This document shows positions 12,901 to 23,800 of a stretch of 64,000 nt of DNA, in pieces. The notes beneath the pieces were generated by a model, which saw only the letters and a program-made list of their open reading frames with translations, ran no database searches and was not told the origin of the DNA. Source of the DNA: Elysia chlorotica (Eukaryota; Mollusca; Gastropoda; Plakobranchidae); assembly GCA_003991915.1 (NCBI GenBank), contig RQTK01000230.1, positions 129,595 to 193,594 on the forward strand, written 5' to 3'. Made by a program: the position numbers and the translations under genes. Each line of letters begins with the position of its first letter. The stretch's first letter is position 1.

Positions 12901-15900
12901 TTTAATGTTTTGAAGCTATATTGTAGCATTTGGGGTCAAGTCTAAAGATGCAATTTCCGAACAACTCATTTTCGAGAGCCCATAACTAATTAAATATTCA
13001 GGCTTATTCAATAGGAATTGAGTTTATCAAAAGCATATATCCTGAAGAGAAAACTATTTATAGCATTTGGTCATGAGATGAACAGCTTTTTAATTGGAAA
13101 CATTTATTTCCTAATTTATCCTAAAAACTAAGGTACGTTAGTATAGATCTACATTGGCACTTCTTTGAATACTTACCTGGGCGTGTGTAAGCACTACTTT
13201 ATAAAACAAAAGTGTTCCGTAGTTAAGATTAGATGTTGGTGAATGTCTTGGAACCAAAAGAAATTTTTTTAAAGTAAGTTTGCATACTATTTTTGCGAAA
13301 TAAAAACGGCCAGTCTGATGGGACTGCAGGTGTCACGCATCAAGTGTATATCAAGGTCAGCTTGTGGGCTAGGTGTTAGAGAAAATTAAAATTGGGTTAT
13401 TGGAGAGCCCAATACTTTACCGTAATCTTAGAAAGGTTTCATATCCCCACATTTTTTTCCAGTTGAACAAAAGTTTGGGTGTAACAAGACACTTGAGTTG
13501 GTATTTTAATACCGTTTTAAGTGTTTACATGACTACTTACTAACTTGTCTTAACTGATTTAGATATTTTATAGAGGTCATAGTTAAATCCTTTGTTGTTT
13601 CTTGGAACCTGGCGTTATAGAATAAGCCGACAGATGGTTTGTGACAAAGATAACATGTTCAAGAGACATCAGACATTAGACCTTATAAAAAGATGTGATA
13701 AAATGTAATACATGCATATCATAAGCAAATAATAACTTCAGTTCTTTTAAATATTAGATAGGATTGTCTTTGTTTAAATTTTTTTTTCTTAAATTATTCC
13801 CAAAAATTTGTTCCATGGTTGTCTGATGCTTCATTCAATGTATGTCTTAAGCTGTAATATGAGACACTGAATTTCTTAAAATAAAATAGGTGCAATAATT
13901 TGTATGCCTCCAAATTTGTTTTTAGATTTAGCTCTAATAAATGATTATAGTAGATATTTAAAGAATTAGGTAATTTTCAGATTGTTTTTTGTAATTGTGT
14001 TTTAAAGTGTTTGACCTGATTGTTGGGGGTTGCTTCACATGGGGGGGGGAAGAGAACATCAGCTTCTGATGCAAGAGGCGCATACTTTGAGCCTTGGCGA
14101 TCTTGTCCCGTACTGGTTTGGTCAGTTAAATGTGATCGGCAGAGACAGGAGTCATGGTATCCCTGCCCTGTCTCAAGTGTGGCAGCACATAAAAATTGTT
14201 AGACGTCAGTCTTGGGGCATGTCCACTATATATTCTATACAGTGCTGATGTTGAATGTTCCATCAACTCAGCTAAACGCATCACATTAGACACTTATTTC
14301 TTCAATAATCTGGACCAAGAGTATCTATTTGGGTTGTAAATTAGTTATAAAATGTTAATTATTACTAGTTGATTCTAGGTTTATGGGAAAAAGAGAAATA
14401 AATCTTATACAGAAATTTCTTTGATACATAATGCAAAAATAGCTAGGTAAATGTGTGTTTTATTTAAAAATGTATGTCAATTCACGAGATTTTTGGCAAT
14501 TAACATATGTTCCATGTCACATCAGATACTTCCAGGTCATCATAAAAATAGTATTTACAAGAAAATAGATACTAATTTTTTACAGTATACTGTGTTCCCA
14601 ACTATAAAAAAAATTTTTTTTTTACTAAAGTCCTTATCTTCATGGTAAAAAGCATAAAAGATTAAATTATGCGTTTCTAAAATTTAGACCTTCTTCTGGC
14701 ACCTTTTAACCTTTGCTCATATATAAAATCAGAAGATCAAAGAAGTAACGCTTACCAGCGTCAAGACCAGTGAAAATACTTTGTTTCCGTGTGAAAAAAG
14801 TGCCAAGGAGCTAAGAGGAAATATTAATGGCTCAGGTTGATTCTGACAGTTGTATAATAAATAAGTTTTGTTTTTATAGTCCTGATTGACTTTTTTTTTA
14901 TATATTCTTTTAGAGCTGGACGAATTTGTTGGTGAACTGGAAGAGGACGTCGAGGGTATGCAAGGAATGATCTTCATGCTGAGACAGCAGCTGAAAGAAG
15001 CACAAGAACAGATAACTCGCCTTCAAGCAGAAAATGAGCAACTGAGGACGTTAAGCATCCCCTCGGATTTAGAACCCGGGGGGAGCAGTGTTGCCAATAG
15101 TAGTTCAATCACACCTGTACGTTCTTGGGGGCTTGACGATCACAGCTCTGGAGCTTCTCCATCCACTCCTCTTCAATCATTGGTCAATGTGCAAGACAAA
15201 ACACCACAGAAGAGAACAGCAGCGTCAGACTCAGATACAGTGTCAGAAGTCCAGTCACCAGGAGTTGAAACCACGGCCCAAAGTAGTCTTTCGTTGGCTG
15301 CTCAAACTTATGAAGACTTCAAACCTGGCGTGTTCACCTCCAAAGTGACCCCAGATTCAGGAATCCATACACAGGAGGAAGAGGAGGATGTTTCTGTAGA
15401 CGCATCTGATTTTGCCCAAGTAGCATCATCCCTAGACTCCAATAAGCCTTTACAGATCTGTGATCGATTAAAACCTGCTAATGAAACGGTGAGCTCTGCC
15501 ACTAAAAGCAGCAGTGACTCCATTTTTCCAACAGAAGAGCAGCAGGCAATAGCAGAGAAAGGGAATTCACTGCCTACACAACCAGATTTGTCTGCACAAA
15601 GCCCTCACAGCAAGTCAGATACTCAGGCTGATAATGAAAATACAAGGACTACACCTACATCAGCACTGGTTGCTGCAAGCAACAGCTCAGACCTTTCAAA
15701 TCACCACTCCCTCCCTATTTCAACAGAAACTTCAAGTGTGGAGGCAAGAACTTGTGACAAGGCAGAAAATCAAGCTGCCATAGACACTTCGTTGGAGAAG
15801 GATACTTCAACTCAGGGATCAAACAATGCAGCAAACATCCCTGAATCAGCAGACCTCACTGAAAGTCCATCCTCCCCAAATGGTGATGCTGCAATTAACA

Positions 15901-16055
15901 GGACAGCCAGTCAACAAAGAACTATTCAAGATGAGAACAAATCAGAATTACATGCATCTCTAGGTTTAGAAATCAACCCTAAGGTAGAAGATGAAAAGGT
16001 AGAGTGTCAAACAACTTTAGGACTTGTCAATGGCAATGCCAAACTACACACTTAA
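3944..16055 (+). CDS. WTAP: WTAP, regulatory scaffold of the m6A RNA methyltransferase complex
   Basis: Nuclear subunit that bridges METTL3-METTL14 to the VIRMA/ZC3H13 part of the N6-methyladenosine writer and affects splicing (family knowledge). Seven coding exons join in phase: 3944-3970, 4976-5031, 5265-5350, 5805-5926, 6562-6740, 12561-12715, 14914-16055, giving 588 residues (human protein about 396). All donors are GT and all acceptors AG. Residues about 76-97 carry the family signature (ARRE, LVMRL, KEQEL). Residues about 98-255 form the long coiled coil, with LLDPAINL, AWKFTPDSQTG, RCRMLLQENQELG and ELEEDVEGMQ. The last exon adds a Ser/Thr-rich, probably disordered tail of about 330 residues. 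The start is the first ATG after a spliced 5' UTR (acceptor at 3932). Upstream of residue 57 the protein is charged and basic (SREREREQ, KHRKRPEP) and does not resemble the vertebrate N-terminus. Identity is certain; the N-terminal exon set is less so. Confidence 0.93.
9942..10163 (-). pseudogene. Possible decayed hAT/ZMYM-type transposase fragment
   Basis: This lies in the fifth coding intron of WTAP, on the opposite strand. The stretch reads open and contains SSLCATRWRFRNNAILLNAI. This resembles the (S/A)xTRWxxRxxAI block of hAT-like transposases of the zinc finger MYM/DUF4371 type. The neighbouring 10164-10560 is slightly less AT-rich than its surroundings and gives broken coding-like frames on the same strand, with stops. 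No terminal inverted repeats or 8-bp target duplication were seen. The assignment rests on one short motif and is weak. Confidence 0.28.
11628..11881 (+). mobile_element. SINE copy 1 (tRNA-like head), flanked by target-site duplication
   Basis: A copy of a repeat found seven times here. It has a head with CGCGGTGGCCCTGGGGTAGA, a body with GAGACTGGAGTCATGGCATCC and a 3' end with ATAGCCTATATAGTGCTGATG followed by a CAACTCAACTACAACT tail. The 14-bp word ATCTCTGTGCTCAA lies immediately before (11614-11627) and after it (11882-11895), as expected of LINE-mediated retroposition. It sits in the fifth WTAP coding intron, in sense orientation. The head resembles a tRNA with degenerate A and B boxes. 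I cannot name the family. Confidence 0.85.
14041..14276 (+). mobile_element. SINE copy 2, diverged
   Basis: Same family as the copy at 11628. Matching blocks are ACATCAGCTTCTGATGCAAG in the head, GACAGGAGTCATGGTATCCC in the body, GTGGCAGCACATAAAAATTG, AGACGTCAGTCTTGGGGC and AGTGCTGATGTTGAATGTT near the end. The 5' end is partly replaced by a G run (about 14041-14049). It lies in the last intron of WTAP, in sense orientation. No convincing target duplication is left, so it looks older than copy 1. Confidence 0.8.
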
Positions 16056-17320
16056 GTGAACTCGAGGGAGGGGATAGCCTATTTCAACACAATTACACAG
16101 TGTCTTGATATAATTATCTGGAAATACAATATTCTCCATTTGAAGGAGCAATTATCTGGTGGGTAAAATTTTTCAACTGGATGCAAACATGATGGAAATC
16201 TTAACTCTTCTATGGTTATTTTATATTTAGCTAAAGAATGTCATATTTACATAGCTATAAACAAGTGACATGTAGTGTCTATTATTTTTTTTTCCTGTGA
16301 TCTATTTTTCCCACAATTTTTCAACAATTCCTTTCGTTTGATCACAAGATGTTTTTTTTTTTAGATTTTTATTGTAAAAGCTGTTGAAAGAAGTTCTTCA
16401 CAGATAGGTGCATTGATATTTTCATTTATGTTTACCATAGTTTAATTTTTTTAGATTTCCATCTTGTTTCACAAACTCAGTTGCAATGAAAAGAATACAG
16501 AAATTTACTTCCTGGAATTTAGCTTTCACAGTGGATTTTGGTTCCCAGTTTTAAACCCACCGTTATGTTGTTTGTTTTTTGTTTTGTTTTTTTTACTATT
16601 TTCTCACTCTCACTATTTATTTAAGAAAGTTAGTCTCTGCAAGCAGTGATAGTTCTCTATTTACTCTTTCTATATATATTTAATGTGTTTTGAATTTTAG
16701 CTACTCACATTTGTTGGAATTAAAGGGTACAAATGGTAAGTTTTTTTTTTTTTACTTAAGTGTATAAATAAAGCAAAAGATAAAAGGCATCGTAACAGTA
16801 AAACCACTGCATTTTTACTGGTTTCAAATGTATAAATGGTTGTTAGTTTTTTTAATTTGTAGCTTTGTCGAAAGCTTCAAATGAGCATTCCCATTATCTT
16901 CTCTAGCTGGACTAATTTATAATGGGTAGATTAACCTTTATCCAACTATTGCAGTAAGTGAAATGTCAAGTCTTTTTAAGTTAGGCAACTTTTTTTTTCG
17001 TTTTATCATCTGCTTTATTTTTATAGGATATACCCACTGTTGTCAAGTTGGCAAACACATTGATGGTTTGCTATCTCTGCCTTATGCTTTTTAGCTTCTA
17101 AATTGTGATTTTGCCAAATATTGTGATGAAAATCTTAAGGCTGTCACAGAGTGTCAGTGTTAGATTCTTCTTTGCAACTCTTTTTCATTATTTGGCTTTT
17201 ATCTATGTAGCTGCAAGTACAATTACAGTCTACGTCTCTGCTTTGTACTATAAAATATATCATAGTAATGTTCATGTGAATTGTGATCAAGGAAAAGTGA
17301 ATAAAAAATAAGAATATTGT
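16056..17320 (+). other. WTAP 3' UTR and flank
   Basis: The WTAP stop codon is at 16053-16055. The following AT- and T-rich sequence contains no coding signature. Candidate polyadenylation signals AATAAA are at 16767-16772 and 17300-17305; either could end the transcript and I cannot choose between them. Confidence 0.5.
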
Positions 17321-18952
17321 TTTACAAATTTTAAAACTGTTTTTAACTTTTTTTCTTTTTTCTTTTTGGTATGAGTGAAAAATTAAACCACAGAGTTGAG
17401 TCGCAATCCACAGGTCTAGGTGCTTAACACATTTTAGTCAAAATCTAAAAAATTGAAGTCTGAAGTCTTTGGCTTGTTAGAATTAGACTCATAGTCATAT
17501 ATGTCTTTCTGAACCAGTTTTCTTAGTTCAAAGTCACCCCTATCCAGATTTCTGGTTCATTACTCAAATTGCTTTGGATTGAAAGGATTCAGATTCAGAA
17601 GGGGACATACACAACCACAAAGGTGTAAAAAAATTCAAAAGTTTGTTGGATGCAAGGTTCTTTGAAGCTACATGTGGCTCAGTGCTACCAATGAAGTGCC
17701 TATATCTACAACACAATACTTTTCTTTTTACATGACTGTGCCTATATAGTATTAAGCTGGCAATGCCCACACCCCTCTACTGGCTCTACCTACAACTTTC
17801 AATTAATCTCTTTTTCAACCACACACACTCACAGATTCTGTGTTATTAGGGGCTTATCGCTTTGTTCTCCCACTATCCTTGTTGCTCATTCTATTGGTAG
17901 TTACAGTAAAAGGGGCTGATCGCAATAAAAAGATATTTTTATTGCGATCAGCCCCTTTTACTGTAACTACCGATACACTATGACTACACGTCATTCATGG
18001 CTTGTGGGAGAAGTATTATTCTTTAGCAGCAAGCCGGTAAATCTTTATTGGTCTAATTCTAAAGTAGAATTAGTATCTGGTATGCAACTTTGTAAATTTG
18101 ACCTCACATCTGGTTTGTTTGATTCGATAGATTGTTGGATCAAAGACGGCTTACTTAACATTGTAAAGAATGAAAAATCAGGGATTTTATGTTTGTTGAA
18201 ATTAGGGTGTTTCTTTAGTCCGAGTTGGTTGTATTAGAGTTGTACAAATATAATTTCTTCTTTTTTTTTATGGAAACTACAGCAGTGCGTTTTTTCTTTC
18301 TACTTTATACTCTGATCAATATTTCTTGTTCAGTTAATAAGTATCCCACAGACATTGCAATTTGATTTTTTTTGTACAATTCACTGTATTTTGCAGTTCC
18401 ATTAAGTGAAAAAGTTTGAAATAAGTCCCTTTGTTTTTAATCACTATTTGCGTTCTTTTTCTTCTTCCAACAATATATTGTTTCATTTCTATTTGAACAA
18501 AATTTTTGTTTCCCAAGCAAGTGATTGTGTCTGTATTAGACAGATAGATAGCCTTGCAAAAATACATTTTAAAATTGAACAGACTAGAAAAGCCAATGCG
18601 GCATGTACAGCACTGTGTAGATTCTTATTTAAACGCACAACCAAGGCACTCCAGCTTGGGTACTTAACGAAATGCCTAATATAGATACATGTACTTCAAC
18701 TCGGAATTTGATGAACTAGCTCATTAATTTTCATTCTTGGATTCATGGTACTACTACAAATTTTTTACTACTGCCAATCACATCCCCAACCATCCACCTA
18801 CAACATTCCCTTTGCCTCTTCTTTTCCAACCAAACACAGCTCACTTTTTCAACTGGCGTCTAGCTTTAACTCTTCGGTCTCCTATCTTGCTCGCAGTCGT
18901 CTATCCCCCTTTTCTGCTTATCATTTTTCATTGTGACTAGTTTTTTTAGTTT
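17321..18952. other. Intergenic DNA between the convergent WTAP and FAAP100 genes
   Basis: No supported gene. It contains the perfect foldback described at 17896-17971 and otherwise AT-rich DNA with short random frames. The block near 18080-18125 (ATGCAACTTTGTAAA and following) loosely resembles 19309-19350, on the other side of a SINE, and may be part of an unnamed old repeat. Confidence 0.5.
17896..17971. repeat. Perfect 36-bp inverted repeat (foldback) with 4-base loop
   Basis: Arm 17896-17931 is the exact reverse complement of 17936-17971, with loop GATA at 17932-17935. The arms contain AGGGGCTGATCGCAATAAAA. A partial look-alike (AGGGGCTTATCGC) lies about 60 bases to the left, at 17850-17862, which suggests a short MITE or foldback element whose end is AGGGGCT-GATCGC. 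A DNA hairpin or cruciform is possible. It lies outside genes, so a structured RNA is less likely. Confidence 0.85.
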
Positions 18953-19190
18953 GGGGGGGCGGGGGTGGCCCTGGGGTAGAACATCGACTTCCGACGCAAG
19001 AGGTCCGTGTTTCAAGGCCTGGTAATTTTGCACCCTTCTGGTTGGGTCGGCGTCAGTTTATGTGACTGGGTGAGACGAGAGTCATGTCTCGTATGTGGCA
19101 GCACATAAATTGTCAGTCAGTCTTGGGGCCCGTCCACAATATAGCCTATATAGTGCTGATGTTTGACGTTAAACCAACTCAACAACAACT
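18953..19190 (+). mobile_element. SINE copy 3
   Basis: Full-length or nearly so. It has GGTGGCCCTGGGGTAGAACA, GACTTCCGACGCAAGAGGTC, a body shortened by a small deletion around 19090, AATATAGCCTATATAGTGC and a tail CCAACTCAACAACAACT. A run of G precedes the head. It is intergenic between the convergent ends of WTAP and FAAP100. No clear target duplication was found. Confidence 0.83.
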
Positions 19191-19856
19191 GTGCACTAAA
19201 CTATATGTGTATGGTTACAGTTCTGGCTTACGGGAGGTATTTTTAGCACTGACTTGGTAGATCTTTGGGGTTGTCTAATTTAAATTAGATTTAGACTTAG
19301 AGTGTCTGCTAGGCAACTTTGTAAGCTTAAGACTTCTGGTTCTTTTGATCCAAGGTGGGTGCTATTCAAGAACTTATTTTCCCATTCATTTTCAGGAATC
19401 CAACAGCAAACACCTGGGTATTTCTCAGGTTGTCTTTTATTATACCATAATTATGAACAAGTTTTTGATAGGCTTATTTGTAATACTACTCATTTGAAAA
19501 TAATGATAAAAATTGTTGAAACCTCAAAATCTATTCAATAGTTGCACATTGTTTTTCAGGGCGTTTGCAACAATTTTAAAGGAGAGAGTAACTACAATAA
19601 CAAAATTAACATTGAATAAAGTCAATACTTGTACTTGAAATTATCACAATCGCATTATTTTCATAATTAAGTCAATACATTCTGTTGGAAAAACATATCT
19701 GTACTATATAACTGTATATAACAATTATGTACTTATAAATTACAAAGCATAAAATGCAGAACTTTGCATCCTTCCAGATGAAAGGAATATTTTTGTTTAC
19801 AAAATACATGTATGTGGACATATCACATTATATGTTTTGCAGATTGACACTGACAG
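19191..19856. other. Intergenic DNA, nothing recognised
   Basis: AT-rich sequence between two SINE copies. It has one open frame of about 79 codons (19302-19541) without any family resemblance, and no splice or promoter signature that I would trust. Confidence 0.4.
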
Positions 19857-20040
19857 AGGAGCAAACTGGCTTAAGTGATAGAACGTTGTTCTCCACATTG
19901 AAGGTCCACAATTCAAATCCCATGACCATTCAAACATAATGGGACAACTGAGACTGTAGTCCAGGTCTCCCCACCCTATCTAGTGTATGGCAGCAATAAA
20001 ATGTTAGACGTTAGTCTTGGGACCTGTCCACAGTACATGG
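19857..20040 (+). mobile_element. SINE copy 4, variant with the second type of tRNA-like head
   Basis: The body and 3' part match the family (GTATGGCAGCAATAAAATG, TTAGACGTTAGTCTTGGGAC, CTGTCCACAGTACATGG). The head instead carries GCAAACTGGCTTAAGTGATA and a B-box-like ATTCAAATCCC. The same head occurs in the copy at 27573-27915. The tail is lost. It is strongly diverged and intergenic. Confidence 0.7.
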
Positions 20041-20863
20041 TTAAATATAATATAATAGTAATTAGTATGAAACAGTTGCTTCAGAGTGTGCTATCAATAG
20101 TCAAAGAGGATAAATTTAGATATTCTGTGAATGTGAATGCAAAGAGATCCTTCAAGTTCCAGGACGTGTGCTCATGACATGCCACCCTTAATTCTTATTC
20201 CCAGCTTAGGCAACTAACTAATGGCCTTTGGATAGATCAGAGCAGAAATTATGGGGTACCCTGAATATCCTACAACAGACCGCCTCTTTCAATTAGGAGA
20301 CTAAATTCAAAATGTAAAACTAAATGATATAGACATAATGAAAATGAACACAGAAGATGATTTAATTTAATTTAATTCAGGTCAGATGTAATATCTGTTA
20401 AACAGTATTATTGGACCTTTTGGGCTACTTAAACTTTTATGAATTTGCATATTTCATTTTGTTAAGTGAGGACAGTGAACTGTTTTGACATATTCCAAGA
20501 ATATAAGTAAAGATGCATAATAAACAACATAATAACTATTAAAGTGACATATCACAGCAATTTCAAAAGATTGTGGGTATATTTATAGCCAATGTAAACG
20601 TCAAATATCACATTAATTTTATGTGGACCCAGTTATAACAATATAAGATAGTAATATTTGTATCTTTTCTTTATGAAAGTGAACGTAAACTTGATATACC
20701 ATGTGATATCAATTTTGATACACTATTTATTAATAGTTTATGGCTCTATCAAGGAATTTACAACTCAAAGTCCTTTAAATGTATCATAAACTTTTGCATC
20801 ATGTATAACCAAAAGTAGTTGCATGCCTTTTTCTTTTTTTAATCAATATTTATACAGACTAGT
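20041..20863 (-). other. FAAP100 3' UTR and intergenic flank
   Basis: FAAP100 ends at 20864. The reverse complement of TTTATT at 20726-20731 is an AATAAA signal about 135 bases downstream of the stop and is the nearest polyadenylation candidate. Nothing else is recognisable down to the SINE ending near 20040. Confidence 0.45.
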
Positions 20864-23800
20864 TTAATGAATAAGTTCATATCTGTCAAATAAATTGCAT
20901 AATGCTTCGAATTCTTGTGGCAGGTGTCCCTCACTACAGGGGCTTGAATATTTTGCCTTGAGTTCACTAGCCAACTTCTGGAAAAGAGAAAAAAATGTGT
21001 CATATTTAGACATTAAAAATGGGTTTAATCAAAGGGAAAAAAAAGTATTTAGTAATTACTAGTATATAGCTTTAATTTAATAATACTATTTCATTGTATT
21101 TTTTCTTTTCTGGCAACACTGTACAATAAATTTTAACAAGTAAAATAATGCAAAAGTTAAAAATAGTTCTCCCTGCCAGAGGTCTAACTATTTGTATTCC
21201 TCCTAAACTAAATTTAGGAGTAGCTGTACTAATTAACAATTCTTAACCAAGTGTTACTTTTTCATAGCATGAGCACTCATTAATACCAAACCAATTTAAT
21301 CTTGCAATACAAAAGATCACTTTTAAGTAGTTTCTTAATATTCCCTTTCTGTTGCATAAAATATATAATTTTCATTACTAAGTAATCAGTACTATTTCTT
21401 AGTACATGTAGATCATTGGGAAAGGTGATAATTATTGACACAAACTGATCGATTCTGTAATAATGTACTCAAAAAATTACAATACATTCACATTTCAAAG
21501 GGGGTGGTGGGGGGAAAGACTGGCAATGGCACTAAATACACCAATGTATGTACCTTCATGATATAGCTATAAAATCTATGCAAACTTAATGAAATTAATT
21601 TCAAAGAGAGTACTTTAAAAAGCTGTAAATCAAGAATCTTACTAATTTCAACATATTCTTCTACACTACAGACACTAGTTCTACTGGCAGTTTGCGTGTT
21701 ACTATTTTCTGATAAGTAGTCAATGAAATCCATAGATCAATCATTTCAAAGTACATGATTTAAGGGGCATTCCATAAGTGTATGGGATGAGAAGATTAAG
21801 ATTATTGATTCTTGAATTGCCTGGATACCAGTAGCACTTAATTGGTAAAAATTGCTGAAGTTGAAGAAAATAAAAACGATGCTTCACACCTGAAAACATG
21901 ACTGAAAAAAAACAACAGATTTTCTCCCTAGACACTTCAATTGGAACCTACAAAAGAAATTGGTAGATAATACAGGTATCCTGTAAAAATGGGTTTAAGT
22001 ATGAGGGATCAGAACAAAGAAAAAAACAAACAACTAAACAATCTAACCTTGTAACATTGCAGATGTTGGTTCAGCTTGGCTCTTGAAGTTGACACAGGTA
22101 GTGTTTTGTGTTTACTTTCTCTGGCGTGCCCATTCTGTATGTTTTAAAAAAAGTGTAATATAAGCTTGTTATCTCTTTTTTAGATGTCAAGATCTGAATT
22201 TCCAAAAGGCATCATATTATATCTATAATAAAAAAAAGTTCATAAACCGTCATGAGCTTTGTTATGGACATATTTAGTTAATAATGCCTGATTAGAAAAT
22301 AATTATTAAAATTTGTCCTACTAAATACATTCTAGAATACGCCAGATACATTTGTAGCACAGAAGTTGGCCCTTTTTTTTGCCCTCATGAATCAGTTACG
22401 ATTATTATTAAAGTTTTAATTTTCCCAGTCACACCGCACAGCTCTTGTGCTAGAACATTTTTGTATTGATCTGCACACCTAAGAACATAATAAATATCAA
22501 AACTTTTACTGTTTCAAATTTTATCGCCGTATAGGATCCCTGTGGGAAACCTAGGACTAAGAGAATATGTTTCAAATTATGAACATTTCCCAAAATAGCG
22601 CGCACACAAGGAATAGGCCAAAAATCAGGCAATGTGAAAAGGATGATAAAGTCACTTTATCGTTACAAGCTGCACATGGATTACCTCTAGTCTTGCCTTC
22701 ATTGCTTCCCTAGTGGCCATAAGAAGGCTTAAATTCCAACTCTTCAATTTCACCAAGCATGTAAAAATTTCTTGCTTAGATCTTCCATTATCTGCCTCAG
22801 AATTGGCCTTGGACGTTGGGTCTTCATTTACTGACACAGTTATCTCCGAGTTGTCAGCTAGGGCTTTTAGATGAACATGGGATTGAGACGGGGTCGGAGG
22901 ATTTGCATCTGAATTGCTGCATTTGGTCATGAGTAGCTTGATCACATCTTCTGCAGACTGAAGGTTGAATTCCTCACCTGGCATTGAACATACGATATAG
23001 AGAAAATTAACACGTCTTTGTGTAAAAGTATCTTAGGATGACTGGTTTAGTTTTGTTTGAAATTCCTCATTTCATTCAGAAAAGAGGTTGATTTAAGATA
23101 TTTTAATTAGAATAGGAGAGCTACGTCTCCTAATACATAGTTTTACTATTTTCAGGCTTGTGTGCATTGTATAAGAGCCAACCTGGAAAGAAACAAAAAG
23201 CAATAAGCTGCTGAGCTGGAGGTCTTGCCTTCAAATTGACCAAATATTTTTCAAAGGCCAAAAATTATAGGATTTTGGATTAATATGAGAAATCAACCAA
23301 TAGGTTTAGGCAACAAGTTAGGAAAATGTTATCAGACAACTTTTCTTTTCTTTTCTTGAAGAAATTATTTCTGTATAAATTCAAAGAAATGCATGCAATT
23401 TTACAACTACAAAATAACCTAATGCTCTTCCTCCATATTATTATCTTACTAGTAATACTAATAAAGAATTAATTTACTTTCTTTTGATAATTATTTAATT
23501 TAAATCAGATCTAAATAATCAACGGCAAAAAGGGCAGTAAGTAAGTAAATATATAATCAATGTTAATATGTGTACATACACACACTTGCTGGAACTGGAA
23601 TAGTCAGAGTAAGTGGTGCGCTCACAGTCTGCTTCAATTCTTCTCCCAACATTGCATCTACCTTTGTCCTTGGTATAGCTAGAAGACACTTGGCAAGGTC
23701 TGAGCAAGCAGTATTGCCACTACATTTATCTTGTAAGGTGATACCTATTAATTCCTCAGTTTCTCCACCATCTGGGTAAGTGTCGTAGACGTGGTGCAAA

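Noticed and set aside
17564..17770. Minus-strand open frame of 68 codons
   Set aside because: No family resemblance and no gene context; probably chance or an old repeat.
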